Shown here: one piece after another, positions 11,328 through 22,683 of the stretch | Position numbering within the stretch: the stretch's first letter is position 1 | Layout of the letters: each line of letters begins with the position of its first letter | Assembly (NCBI GenBank): GCA_014925825.1 | Contig: JACGCK010000008.1 | Coordinates: 372,001 to 436,000 of the forward strand | Source: Pholiota molesta | Lineage: Eukaryota; Basidiomycota; Agaricomycetes; Agaricales; Strophariaceae | Reading direction: 5' to 3' | DNA length: 64,000 nt | Program-made: the position numbers and the translations under genes | Notes under the pieces: model-generated | The model's database searches: none | Seen by the model: only the letters and a program-made list of their open reading frames with translations | Told to the model about the DNA's origin: nothing

Positions 11328-13739
11328 TTAGCCTTGGTATGCAAAAGAGACCGCGCCATAAAGGCCGTCCTCTCGTCCTAACATGCCATGTCCATGGAGG
11401 ACCTGCACAGCAAAAACAACCTATCAATACCGCAGCCCAAAATCTAACAATAAATGAAAATACGCACCTCCATCTTACGGGCATGCCAACCGACGCCGCT
11501 GCTAACATTGCCATTCGCTGCGGAAAGCTGTTCCATCTCAACCCTAAACGGATCTGTGGGGGGTAGGTCCCGGCGAAGGACGCTCCCTTGACCTGTACCG
11601 CACTCAGCAACCCACGCGCTGGCTGTATCGACGTACCATCCGCGTCCGCCTTTGCTCCTGATGATCCGCCATGACCCTGCGCCCGCACCGAGGCCGCCGA
11701 GCATCACCGTGGCTAGCTCGATGACGCGCACCCGCGACGGCGGCGGCTTGTCCGCTTGAGTTGCCGTCAGACTAAACGAGAACGGCGGCGAGCAGAGCGG
11801 ACGAATGAGCTGCGAATGCAAGGCAGTTGTCGATTGCCGGGTGGACGACTTCGGATCATTGGTGGGCAGTCGGATCCCGCAATCGAGTTCCGGAGATGTG
11901 TTAACCAGGGTCAGAATTTCGACATTCGGCGCCTTGTCTTTGATAAACTCCGTGACTGCCTTGAGTTCGAGGTGGAGGATGTGCGAGAGGCCGAGCGAGC
12001 GTAGCTTCGGTTGCGGCTTCATTTTGGATAGGATCTCCCTGTTGATCGGGGCGCTTGAGATGTCTAGATAGACAAAGTTGCCGCTAAGGAAGCAAGGCGC
12101 TAAAGTCACGATTCGCACGAGGTCACTATGCACAAGAGGCGAAACATAGGTCATGTCGCCGTACAGATTGAGCTCGGTCAAATCCCTCGTGACAGGCGAG
12201 TCAACGAGGAAGTTCGCGATGCTCTCACTCGTCAATTTAATGCAGCGAGCAAGGGCGAGCGACTTGAGGCGTAGTGTTTCGGACTGACCCAGCTGTTCAA
12301 GGATTTCGGGTGTAAGGCGAGTACCAGAGAGGTCAAGGTGGGTTAAATTTGGGAATGCGAGTAGGAAAGGTCCAAGATACCGGGGGAGAATGGATTTGAC
12401 TCCACGCATGCCCAGGCGTCGGAGACCGGGGAATAAAAGGGGTTCGTATAGGGCATTGCGCGCACTGGGGCGGCGTTCTTCGTCTTCGTCTCCGCTGGAG
12501 TCTGAGTCAGAAGGTGGAAGCAAGTGGGTATTGACGAACTCCGTGAAAGCATTAACAAAGACTGCGCTGACGCAACCGGTGAGATCAACGGCTTCGAGGT
12601 CTTTGCATTTTTGGCGACGCTCGCGGTCCTCGTCTTCAATGTCATGAAATTCCATGAGCGCGCGTCCTCGAGTAGGACGGCCGCGGCCACCAGAAGGCGC
12701 TCCACGAAGGAAAAGCTCAACGAGAACAGGAAGAGTCAACGCGCCATCCATATATTCGGTGGCTCCAAAGGAGAGTAAATTAGGCATTTCCTATCATCAT
12801 AGTGAGACACTTGCATTAACTAAAGAAACCAATGTGTCATTTACCTTAAGGACTGCTTGTACACGATCGCCCGTGACAAAACGGCTGTTAACACCTTCTT
12901 CAACGGAGCGACGCATTCCAATAGTACGGAAGTGATTGAAATCCAAGTGACGGACGTATTGACCGGGACGGGGTCGGTCGGTGTGGGCACTACGCGATCA
13001 ATGTTGAATGTGTACTGAGAAAAAGAAATAAAAACGACGTACCATAAACTCCAGGCGCTTTGAGTTTCATAACGGCCTGCACAGCGTCGCTGATGGTCCT
13101 CAAAATTTCCCATCGTGCGGGACTCTTGCTTTTCGGACGAAGACGTCGGGGGCTCGGATCACGGGAAGGCATAGGGGAAAGTAGATCCAGCCCAATGCTG
13201 GTGTCCGGGGAATCGGAGGTATCAAACAAATTGTCTTCAAAACATAAGGGTTCCGCTCGGTGAGAGGTGAGGGCGTTAGCCGAGTCTAAAGCGGCTTTTT
13301 TTGCTGCCTGGAGACTTTTGCTCATGATGGTGTCGACCGTCTCCTCGTCGTAATTCCAGGCTATCTCTTCGACGAGAGCAAGCCATGTACGGGGAAGGCG
13401 CACTTCAAGTCTGTGTAATGTTTGTAAGATTGACCATACCAATTATAGTTGAGGCTACTCACTTGTGCCAAAGCCAGGGCTTCGCGGCCTGGTACCAAGC
13501 GTGGTTCACGAGGCAGAGGTTTGCAAGGGCGCATCGGGTTGCGGGCTCCGACCAGTAGCCTGGAGGAGCAGAGGAAGGCTGGGCAGTAGGAGCCCGATTA
13601 TCGTTGGACAAGAGGAGGGGTCGAGGGACGGCGCGTCTGGGAGCAGACAGGCGGCGTAGATGTGTGCACATATTGCGTAGGCCAATTCAGGTGGGAACTG
13701 TATTTCGAAGTGAGTATGAGCAGTGGAAACCGAAGGCAT
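11328..13739 (-). CDS. F-box-like leucine-rich-repeat protein, basidiomycete type
   Basis: Read from ATG at 13739. The N-terminus FPPELAYAICAHIY and CLVNHAWYQAAKPWLWHK resembles a degenerate F-box. Further on are HFRTIGMRRS, FGATEYMDG and a leucine-rich part with repeats such as FPNLTHLDLSGTRLTP and DLTELNLYGD. The C-terminal exon ends SFAYQG before TAA at 11328. The long exon 11444-12787 is one clean frame. Two places upstream need one extra base: the G-run at 13617-13620 and about 12963. F-box proteins usually recruit substrates to SCF ubiquitin ligases through Skp1; that role is inferred. The leucine-rich fold is clear, the F-box weaker. Confidence 0.7.
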
Positions 13740-16177
13740 TCAAATGAGTACACTGATAGTTCGAGAAAAAGGTTAGCGATTTTCCATGAACCGATTTGTG
13801 GTCTTCTTATACTAATTTCGCATTGGAGTGACGCCTTGAGTCACAACAAACGGAGATTGTCCTGTTTGGATTAACCGGACACGGATCAACCATCCTACCC
13901 GCCGATCACTCAGCCGTTCCTGGCAAGATAACACTGATAACGAAAATCCTCAAATCCCTCATTGCTTATCTTTCTCCACAACGTCCACCATCTTCCCCCA
14001 AATCAGCCTCTGCCCTCGCTTTTTGTCCGCAGACACCTCCCTCCTCAACTGCTCGTTGCTTGACATGCATGGAGTCCGGGCGCATCCGGCTGCTGGCCAA
14101 TGCAGACGTGTCATCTGACTGGCTCATCCCCGATTCTCGGTCGGCTCTCAAGATTTTCGTCAAAGCGTTACGTGTCGTTGGTACAAGGGAGGGTCGGAAA
14201 TCCCGCCGCGGCGCGTCTTATATTATGCAACGCTCGTTTACGTTCTTTGGACGCGTCTGAGTCTCAGTGGCCCAGTGCCTGGCAGGTTCAACTTCACTAG
14301 GTGGCCACATTTCTCCATCATGGATAATCTGGCATTCGTCACGGTAGAAGGGTTACATTTACTAGCGAGGGACCAGAAATCCGGTGACTACCGCGAAAGA
14401 CTCACACCATCGCCAAAATCCAAGCCACTTCAGGAATAATTGGTCGCGCCAAAAATGTCTGCTCTGGCGCCTTCTGGAAATATAGCAACGTGTCGAGACT
14501 CCTAGGGCCGAAGGTAAGTTTTCCTTTTTCAACACAGCGTCGGATCATCGTCAATCCCCAAGATTCGACGCGATTTGTGCCGGCTACTATCACCATCACT
14601 GTTCATTTTATGGCGCAATTTTTTGAGCCGAGTGATCTACCCCCCCAACCATTGAGGAGGCGACGCTACGTCGCTAGACTCTACCCACCCTTTACGAAAC
14701 CCAGCGACCTGATTTCTGTATGTGAATCCGCACACTACACTATGAGGTGATATTACCCCACACACACACAATATGGAGTGTCCCTACGAGCAGAGGGTGT
14801 CACACTCACACCTGACCCTTCCAAGTTCTCTCCGTTTATTTCCAACAAGCTTTCCTTACTTACCCTCATCATTCGGCATTTCTGTCAGTTGTCGCGTCAT
14901 CTGATGATGCATTCACATTATGCTTTGTGCACCTTTGCTCTCACAAGGCGGCTTGATTTGTTCGCATCTTCGCGCCGCCAACATAGGCCAGACTAGAACG
15001 CCGGTCTCTGTGAATCTGCAACTGTGTGTAGGCCGTCTTTTTGTGGGCTTGGACGTTTCGGAGGATGTCCATGTGTAGACTCTCAGGACATGGAGTTGGT
15101 TTCGTCTGCACCGATTCGTTCACCGTCTGGACAGGTTTCTTTTTGGGGAGTTTTGAGAATCTAATAGGATCGCGACACATGACCTCTGGAAGTCGTGAAC
15201 ATCATATATGACATCTCCTACGCATCTTCTCATAAGATCTCAATTCTGTTCTGGAATAGATGGGGGACCTTTCGGTCTTAGTACTCTCTTTCGGACTGCG
15301 GACTAGCCAGAAGTCCACGCAGCTCGGGGATTAGGCGACTCTTTGACACAGGCCACGAACGTGTTGCGAACGTGCTTCATACCCTTGAATGTGGCTTCCA
15401 GTTCACTTATCAAATATAACTGCGGTTAGGACCTCCTGCTATAATACGACATAGAAAAAAGAAGTGAAATCCATCAGGATGCTCGAAGCGTCATAATGCC
15501 ATCCTCGGATTCCTCAAGGCTTACAACCCGGGGAACACATGTTCCTCTAGAGTTAGAGGTTTGAAGATGACAGTTTCACTCTGGACTGGGGAATGCGACC
15601 GTATGGTGAGGAGGTCATCTGTTACGGATCTCATGTAGCTCTGAATTCATTTCGCATACTATTTCCAATTGGTCGCACTCTTAGGCTTGGGGGGCTTGCC
15701 GCTGGAGTCTTTACTTTCTCTTATACTGGAAGCGATATATAAAAGACGTGAGTATCAGCTCAATTTCAATGTATTTGCTTAGGCCTAGGCCCCGCGCATG
15801 AAGAGGCGTTTGTATATGGTCCTATGAAAGATCATCAGGATTACAATATAATATGCACTTGAAGGCTATGCAGGTCGGTACCTACCTGATCAGCTGGTTT
15901 GTGTCGTTGTGGCGAAGTATAATCCCCCGCAGACTCATTTTAAATAAATGTTAGGATAGACAATGACCTAAGGGGAAAAACGAAACACTTCGTAGACCGC
16001 CAAAATGCGAAGGGGCCTGCCTTCGTTTTCCTACACATGGTGAACAGATGTGATAACCATCTATAACATATAGCGACAACATAGCACGAGCAGTCCATAG
16101 ATCGTGAAACATACGCAATAGACACAAATTAAGTAGTTATAGGTCTATCGTCGCCTAAATAGCGGATCGAATTAAGA
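13740..16177. other. Gene-poor 2.4-kb stretch
   Basis: Both strands were read and no gene was recognised. There is a short CA microsatellite near 14757-14772 and scattered short frames without motifs. The left end should contain the F-box/LRR promoter and the right end the ERG28 3' region. A decayed gene or transposon cannot be excluded. Confidence 0.4.
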
Positions 16178-16827
16178 TCATCGAACGTAGAACTCGTATT
16201 GAGTGAACATCCATATTAGACTCGTAGCTAGAAAGACATGGGGATGAGAAATATTGTCAGTGATGTCAAAGATGTTTTCGACGTACTGGAAACGATGATG
16301 GGGCTTATGAGGCCTGCATTAATGGTGGCCGTACGGTAAAAGCAGAACTCGGAGAAGAAGTGTCCAAATGCGATCAAGTAGGACATGAAAGCCATGTCAT
16401 AGATGCTGCACGATCGATGACGCGTAAGAAAAGTGTAAAGTGTAAAGCTAGAGATGCCTACGTCTTGTTGTTGATGTTGTACGCGGCATATATGCGAATG
16501 ACGGCGGAGGTCAGAGTCCATACTGCGAACGTACGCGCTTGGAGGGCGGTCACTGCCGGATATCAACCTCTTGAGCTATCGCAGTTGGTAAACGAAATGG
16601 AATACTTACCTGTGTGTGGTGGGACATTATTATAGATTCTCCGCGTGAGTTTCAAGGTGACAAAATTTTGGACCGAATTGAAGATGGCGGCGGTCGCGAC
16701 TATGAGCTGCCACTTGGCAAGCCATCCATCTGACTGTGGGAGGTCTAGGATGTATGTGGTCAAATGTCAGTCATCGATTCACAGCTGGGTATGTAGCAGA
16801 CGTACAGGCAAGAAGGACGGGGAGCAT
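16178..16827 (-). CDS. ERG28: Ergosterol biosynthesis scaffold protein Erg28
   Basis: Five short exons from ATG at 16827 give about 135 residues, the usual Erg28 length. Recognisable blocks are LPQSDGWLAKWQLI, the exon with ARTFAVWTLTSAVIRIYAAY followed by NINNKT, and the strongly conserved IYDMAFMSYLIAFGHFFSEF and TATINAGLISPI. The end is MFTQYEFYVR. Erg28 is a small ER membrane protein that tethers the C-4 demethylation enzymes (Erg25, Erg26, Erg27) in sterol synthesis. Several hydrophobic segments are visible. All splice junctions keep frame. The start lies only 110 bp from a divergent gene. Confidence 0.93.
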
Positions 16828-16937
16828 GGCTTGAACTGAACGAGTGCAGGTGAGGGAGGGAAGGAGAAGGAGCGTGTAAGCTAGCTTACATAAGGGGTGT
16901 TGGCCAATGGGAACGCCTTTTGCGGCAGGAACGTAAA
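16828..16937. promoter_or_regulatory. Shared divergent promoter of ERG28 and a plus-strand gene
   Basis: Only 110 bp separate the two ATG codons, so both 5' UTRs and core promoters must fit here or the transcripts overlap. No specific binding site is recognised. Confidence 0.45.
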
Positions 16938-19900
16938 ATGGACCCTGAAGGAGGTTCTTCTGGCGACGGCGACGAGGTTGATTTCTTCCTCCCATCCTGG
17001 GCTGCCATGGAAGCTCTGCCGGTCCACAGGCCAGGTTCGCTCCGTTCAGTAGCCAGCAACTCAAGTCTGGGTAGCACCGTTAGCCTCTCCCGCCGTCCCC
17101 GGACCAGGGCGCGCTCCAGAACGGTCACTGGATCCCCAAGGCCAGGGGATGTGCCACCCAGCCCGCTTCCCTCCGATCTTCCGTACCTCGGGGGTGCCAT
17201 TGTACAAGAGCCTTTGGAAGTACCAGACGCGTCTTCCCCAGGCGCCTTATCAACCCCCCCATCCGGCCCCCAAGATCCCCCCAGCGCATCGACGGCTCCG
17301 GCGAGATACGTAGCAGGGACATTGGGTCTTCTCAAGAGACGTCGGCTGCAGACGCCACCTTCGCCGAGCCCACACAGTCGACTGCAATCTCTAGCAAACT
17401 GGTACGTGATACCAACTCTGAACGCGTCGTCTATAATTGAACTCAATCATGTGCATCTAAAAGTCAAAAGCGGCGAAACAGGCGTCGAGTCTCCCCATCT
17501 TGATACCGGGTATAAACCGCCTCCTTCAGCGTTCTCTCGTGATCCTGCTCTTACGCCTGTGGTTAATGTACGCGACTCGGTCTCGACTCAGCAGTCTGGG
17601 GCCTCTTCCTCCTTGTACCCACCTTCGACATCGACCGCCTCAGCTCCCGAGTCGCCAACCTATCCACAGTCCATGGCTGAGCCCGAAGCACCTCCATTCG
17701 CCCTTGAAGTAAACGAAGTACAGGAATACGACAGCGATGATGTGTCCTATCGTTTGCGGCTCCTAGTGAAGAACAACTACTTTCTTCCTCCTGCGCATTC
17801 GAAGCCTTCAGCGGCAGACTTCGCACCGCCTGTGGACCCGCAGAAAAAATCGCCAACACCTGGCTTCCTAGACATTTTCCGCGTTGGCAAGTCGAAGTCT
17901 AAGCCCACCACACCGACTGGAACTTGCCCTGGAAGCAATCCAATGGCCCCTATGTTGAGAACTACCGCTGATTCGATTACTGCGCCATACACCACTCGTC
18001 AGCAGCAACCTCGCATACCGGGACAATCAACTCATGCAACTCCTCCGACTTCTGCACCCCCTACTCGGGGAAGAGTAGTGGTCGTCCGTGAGAAAATGCA
18101 GGATATTGCTGTTGCTGCAAAACAAGCTGAACAAGATATTAAAACGCGCGGTGTTCGTATAGATCATGGGTCGCAGAAGACAGCCCCTGCAGCTGGTGAT
18201 GATTTTATTGATCCAACAGACGCAGTCGATCTCCCCCTTCCTTCGCCTTCATATCCTTTCGCCGTTCAAGCCTCAGCACTACATGGCTTGGGCGTCCTGG
18301 AGTCCCTTGGTGCAGATATTCTGGCGGATCATCTTCCACCATCTGAAAATCCAAATCTGTCTATCTCATATGACCCAATAGAAGACAGTTGGAGAAAGGC
18401 CATTCTCAAACAGGCTGTACACCACTCTTTGGATAATACACCGGATCCTTCGATGTTCTCGCAAATGGTCTCAAGTCCTGTATTAAGCTCTCAGCGACCG
18501 AACACCGCTCAATCCTCTCGAATACCAACCCCGAATACGGCGCAGAAATTGATTAACCAGAAAATCATCTCGCCGTTGGCGATGGACGACGTCGCCAGGC
18601 CATCCGTGACGAAACATACCCGTCAGAAATCTGCACAAAGCCAAGCGAGTCAAGCTTCGACATCGAAGAAGAAGGCCAAGCCGTCGGCACCGACCCAAAA
18701 TTCTAGTTTCGAGTCTCGGATATCTAACTACCCGCGTGTGGAAACGCCGCTGGGTCCTATGACCCCCCTTGGCCCTCCACCAAGGCGTCCTTTCATGAAC
18801 ACGGCATATTCTGCGTCTCAGACCGAATTTTCACCCTCTAGTTCGCCAAACGCTCATCCTGCGAATGACTCTCGACCTGCTATTCGAAGAACTATGTCTT
18901 CTCCGTCTCTCGCTGAAGGATACGATTCACAGGCCTTCCGACGTCATCCTATGACCCCTCCACCCCTCCCCAATTATCCAAGGGATTCTCAAGCAACATT
19001 CACAACATTCACTTCGTTCGGCACCGTTCGTGGAAATGGGAATGACGATGTCTACGATATGTCTTCAGAGCCTCTAGAATCAGAAAATGAAGGCGAACAG
19101 GCGCCTTCATTTAAATCAGCTTTAATGAGCAGGCTATCGTTATCAGAGTATTCCCAAGCCTCGCAGTCACCTACAACGTCGGTATTCCAAGAGACGTTGA
19201 ATCGCGGAAGCCACTCGAGTTCTGCGAGTGCTGGTCCGTCGCGCTTTAGCATAGAGCAGCGACGTGATTTGATTAGTAATCCCGCTGTGCGAGCGGTGTC
19301 GGCTATGTCGCCGCCTCCTCGAGAGTCAAGCTCACTGGCACATTATGCGCTTCCTCCCCCTCCTAGAAGCTCATCATTGAACTATCATGCCTCTAGCATG
19401 ATGCCTGCGGGTCTGTCAGCGTCACATCCCAACTCTCGCTCATACCATACTCCTCAGCCTGACTCGGAGAATGCTGGATTTGAAATCTATGCACCTGAAC
19501 CCTCGTCTCCACCTCTTCCTGTATCAGACCGTCAGGATGATCCAATTCACTCACGCGAATATTCTTCCTTGGATCTCAATGACAGCATCCGTTCCGCTCC
19601 TGGACCATCGTCACCCACTTCGTTCTTTGACAGTATACAAGCCCAACCCAATGCTATGGACGATCTGGAATCATCATCCGATGAAAGCGAAAACGAGGAG
19701 CCTCGTCCATTACCGCCTATCCAGCCTGCTAAAGTATTTTCTGACCCACGCTCTCGTGCCATTTCCAGTGCTTCCGATACTAATCCAAGACCACCTATCA
19801 TGAGACTCGGCAATTTTTCAACTCCATATATTCGGGGAGGGGAAACGCGCCAGAACACATTACCTATTTCTAACCTCCCTGCGCGGCCTTCTAAGAACGA

Positions 19901-20186
19901 TGTCCTCAACTCATCCGACTTCTTTAAATACGCCCAGGCGAATCCTCCTAGTACATCTATATTTTCCAGTCAAGCTACGGGTTCAAGGGACGTCCGACGA
20001 CCTGCTACTGCGGGCCAGGAGGTCACAACATGGAGGGCCAATCAACGCGCGCAGGAGTCACTCAGAAAACTTGACGGCATGCTTCTTCAGCATATGGAAG
20101 ATGAAAAGGACACCATCAGGCGGATAGCAACAACGCTCAAACAGACAGCTAAATCTCAACCATCTCCGCATCCAGACCGCCGATAG
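16938..20186 (+). CDS. Large Ser/Pro-rich, mostly disordered protein of unknown function
   Basis: One uninterrupted frame of 1082 residues from ATG at 16938; an in-frame ATG at 16920 is less likely because it lies closer to ERG28. Most of the chain is Ser/Pro/Thr-rich and looks disordered, with many SP and SSP sites that could be phosphorylated. More ordered pieces are around DSDDVSYRLRLLVKNNYF and the block KMQDIAVAAKQAEQDI to SWRKAILKQAVHHSLD. An acidic run (SSSDESENEEP) precedes the C-terminus, which looks helical (LRKLDGMLLQHMEDEKDTIRR). I do not recognise the family. It is intronless in an intron-rich neighbourhood. The frame itself is very secure because of its length. Confidence 0.85.
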   Translation: MDPEGGSSGDGDEVDFFLPSWAAMEALPVHRPGSLRSVASNSSLGSTVSLSRRPRTRARSRTVTGSPRPGDVPPSPLPSDLPYLGGAIVQEPLEVPDASSPGALSTPPSGPQDPPSASTAPARYVAGTLGLLKRRRLQTPPSPSPHSRLQSLANWYVIPTLNASSIIELNHVHLKVKSGETGVESPHLDTGYKPPPSAFSRDPALTPVVNVRDSVSTQQSGASSSLYPPSTSTASAPESPTYPQSMAEPEAPPFALEVNEVQEYDSDDVSYRLRLLVKNNYFLPPAHSKPSAADFAPPVDPQKKSPTPGFLDIFRVGKSKSKPTTPTGTCPGSNPMAPMLRTTADSITAPYTTRQQQPRIPGQSTHATPPTSAPPTRGRVVVVREKMQDIAVAAKQAEQDIKTRGVRIDHGSQKTAPAAGDDFIDPTDAVDLPLPSPSYPFAVQASALHGLGVLESLGADILADHLPPSENPNLSISYDPIEDSWRKAILKQAVHHSLDNTPDPSMFSQMVSSPVLSSQRPNTAQSSRIPTPNTAQKLINQKIISPLAMDDVARPSVTKHTRQKSAQSQASQASTSKKKAKPSAPTQNSSFESRISNYPRVETPLGPMTPLGPPPRRPFMNTAYSASQTEFSPSSSPNAHPANDSRPAIRRTMSSPSLAEGYDSQAFRRHPMTPPPLPNYPRDSQATFTTFTSFGTVRGNGNDDVYDMSSEPLESENEGEQAPSFKSALMSRLSLSEYSQASQSPTTSVFQETLNRGSHSSSASAGPSRFSIEQRRDLISNPAVRAVSAMSPPPRESSSLAHYALPPPPRSSSLNYHASSMMPAGLSASHPNSRSYHTPQPDSENAGFEIYAPEPSSPPLPVSDRQDDPIHSREYSSLDLNDSIRSAPGPSSPTSFFDSIQAQPNAMDDLESSSDESENEEPRPLPPIQPAKVFSDPRSRAISSASDTNPRPPIMRLGNFSTPYIRGGETRQNTLPISNLPARPSKNDVLNSSDFFKYAQANPPSTSIFSSQATGSRDVRRPATAGQEVTTWRANQRAQESLRKLDGMLLQHMEDEKDTIRRIATTLKQTAKSQPSPHPDRR

Positions 20187-20539
20187 AAGGACACTCTTTC
20201 GCACTTCTTTCTGCCTTACTTATTCCATACCCAGCTTACTATACCATCCTTGCTTTCTTCATATTTTTTTCGCATACATTATCCCACTATTTCTTTACTG
20301 ATTTCTTGTCGTATTTCTGATATGTTGCCCATGTATATTACTCACGGATCCCAAAGTTCAAACTGGACAAGTCGCACTGGCAAGGCCATTAAATTGGTAC
20401 GCGAACACGTGGCTGATTGATTGCCACTTTAGACGCCCCTGAGCTCAAGTGGGCTCGCGCAATTCCGAGTCACTGCCTTCTGACAGCTTTCCTTTTACTC
20501 TTGACTGCCTCACATTCTCTCTTTCTTCTGGTCGCTACC
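20187..20539. other. Intergenic between the disordered-protein gene and the CS-domain gene
   Basis: Pyrimidine-rich 3' flank, then a short promoter. Nothing else seen. Confidence 0.45.
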
Positions 20540-22323
20540 ATGGACAAGTACAACGAACGAGCATATTTTCCATACTCATGGCACCAGGTAATGCCTTTCT
20601 GACCTCTGGAATGCGCTTCGTGCTTACTCTTGGTTATTGTAGTCGCATGATCAGGTAGATTAATAGGGCAGAAAGGGCACTGAATTGCACTAATCATGAA
20701 ATTCATTGTTGAATAGGCTACCGTGCTGCTTATGGTGCCATACAACATCCAGGATGAAGATCTATCTGTGGGTGCTAGTGGCGTTTGTGCGGATCGAATC
20801 ATCACCGACGGCCGTTCTTTAGGTGCTCATCGAGCAGCAACATCTCATAATTGGAGTCCGAGGCTACTCTCCTATTGTTAAGGCAAGCTTTGCTTTTCAT
20901 CCCAGAATCACGCAGGATTGTTACTAAAGAGATAGCTGTAGGGAAAGATCTACGGTACGGTCGACACTGCTAGTTCGGTCTGGCAGCTTGAACCTCGCAT
21001 CACACGCCAGTCCACCCGTGAACGCACCACATCCACAGCCTCTACGACCTCAACGCACTCGTCCTATGCATTCGTATCTGACCCTGATATCTCCAGCAGC
21101 TTCGCCGCTTCCTTGGAGAGCGGACCCGTATCAGACGCCGAAGATGTCTTCTCTCCGTCACCGGCGCTTTCCTCGCCCAATCTTTCGTTCACGGATGAAG
21201 TCCTCTATCCTGTCCCGCGGCGAAAGCTGCCACTCAACCCAGTGCACTCCCGCTCTGTCTCGCCAGGTCATGCCCAAACCAGCCTGACGTCGTCGCTTTC
21301 CTCTCTGGAGTCTGGCCATTCCCCACGAAACGGCAGACTGTTGACTATCCACTTGGAGAAGGAGAAGTCCATCATTTGGCCCTCCCTCATTGTAGGGCCG
21401 GTTCCCGAAGATCTTGCCTCAAGCTTCACTAAAACGGTCGTTGTTTTTGATGCGAGCGAAGAATCGGTCGACAAATATAACATGGATCCAACAAGTTTGG
21501 CTCTTATCGCGTTAGAGTTGTGTGATATCCGCAAGGAGAAGGAAGATGCCTTCGAATATTTTTTGTGAGTCCTAGAGTGACTTGATTTAAACCAAACTTT
21601 TCAATAGTGTCCCCTCTTTCTTTTAGGCGAGCGTGGCAACATGCGCATGTACCCTCAGCGACAATGCGTCTCGTCTCCCATTACCTACCCTTGGATGCGA
21701 CATCTGTCTTCCATGAAACTCCAGAAGTGGAGATTGCAGAAATTCCTGAAACCCTGAAGTACTACTACAAGTCCGTAGGGGGACCAAGAGGCCTTGCACA
21801 ATTATACTTAGAAGCAGGATTATTGCACTTGGAAGGGGCTGCTTCCACCCTCCTCGCCGCATCCTATTCAAGCCTTTCTTCTATACGTATTCCTCTTCAC
21901 GCGCAGATAGGGGAAGGAGGTACGGAAGCGTGGAAGCGAGACCGCGAGGCCGCAGCCAAGTTCTTTGAGCGCGCCCGTGTCCTATACCCCACATTGGATA
22001 TCCCTGCGCTTCCAGTGGAAGGAGCGATAGAGTTAGAAATGCCGACTATGCATCTTCCAACGTCTACTCCTGAAAGCGAGCAGTCTAAGGAGTCGTACGA
22101 GCCAGATTCAGAGCCCGAGACCCCAATTGTTCGCCGGCGTCGAAAAAAGGAAGAAGAGCCGCCGGTAGAGGCAAAGGTGAGGAAGACCGATTTGGACGAC
22201 TACGATAGTGCTTGGTACCTCTATATCCCTGGAATCATCGGTGCAGGAACAGCGTTGCTTGTGGTGGGTATAGTAGGAGCGCTGAGCTTCTCGACTTGGT
22301 CAAGGCGAAACCAAGGTTCATAG
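20540..22323 (+). CDS. CS-domain (p23/Hsp20-like) protein with C-terminal membrane anchor
   Basis: The N-terminal exons give YSWHQATVLLMVPYNIQDED, then EQQHLIIGVRGYSPIVKG, then YGTVDTASSVWQLEP. This pattern (aromatic-x-W-x-Q, a VPY strand, a final WxLEP) fits a CS domain as in p23 and NudC, which bind Hsp90 or related partners. After it come a Ser-rich linker, the conserved stretch IWPSLIVGPVPED, a helical region with KFFERARVLYP, an acidic/basic tail and one membrane segment (IIGAGTALLVVGIVGAL) shortly before the C-terminus, which suggests a tail-anchored protein. The intron at 20883-20941 has a GC donor. No frameshift is needed. The CS assignment is moderate; the role is unknown. Confidence 0.75.
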
Positions 22324-22683
22324 GAAAGGTCGACCTGTGTACTTATTCTGTTCGGTAAGATGCTATAGATACCTGTGTCAGTGCTTTGTGGAAATGCTTG
22401 CATGTACATATATCTCTCACTCATCTCTTGGAATTGTTCATTCTACTCGCTATCGTGAATAGACCTGTGCTGTATTTAGCTATTTAGGCAAGACGTTTTT
22501 CCCTACCTCAGCTGAGGCTTTATGGACTCGGAGGACATGGTTTAATCCGAGAACCAATCAGAGGACATTGCCACGGCCTTATACCCGCAAGTAGAGCAGC
22601 ATATATGCTTATCATTGTGGAAGAAGATAAAGTCTTCGGCTGTCTCCGCGCAGTGCTCCAGTGCCCAATCGTCACAATTCACG
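22324..22683. other. Intergenic upstream of thiamine pyrophosphokinase
   Basis: No gene seen. Thiamine genes in fungi can carry TPP riboswitches in 5' introns; none was recognised here by eye. Confidence 0.35.

Noticed and set aside
11444..12787. Antisense frames on the plus strand over the F-box/LRR gene
   Set aside because: They lack family features, while the minus strand gives clear leucine-rich repeats.
14757..14772. CA-repeat as a functional element
   Set aside because: A short dinucleotide microsatellite with no other signal around it.
13966..15180. Small frames in the gene-poor stretch as possible genes
   Set aside because: No start context, introns, motifs or family resemblance; lengths are expected by chance.
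22324..22683. TPP riboswitch upstream of thiamine pyrophosphokinase
   Set aside because: The conserved CUGAGA and related core elements could not be located convincingly.
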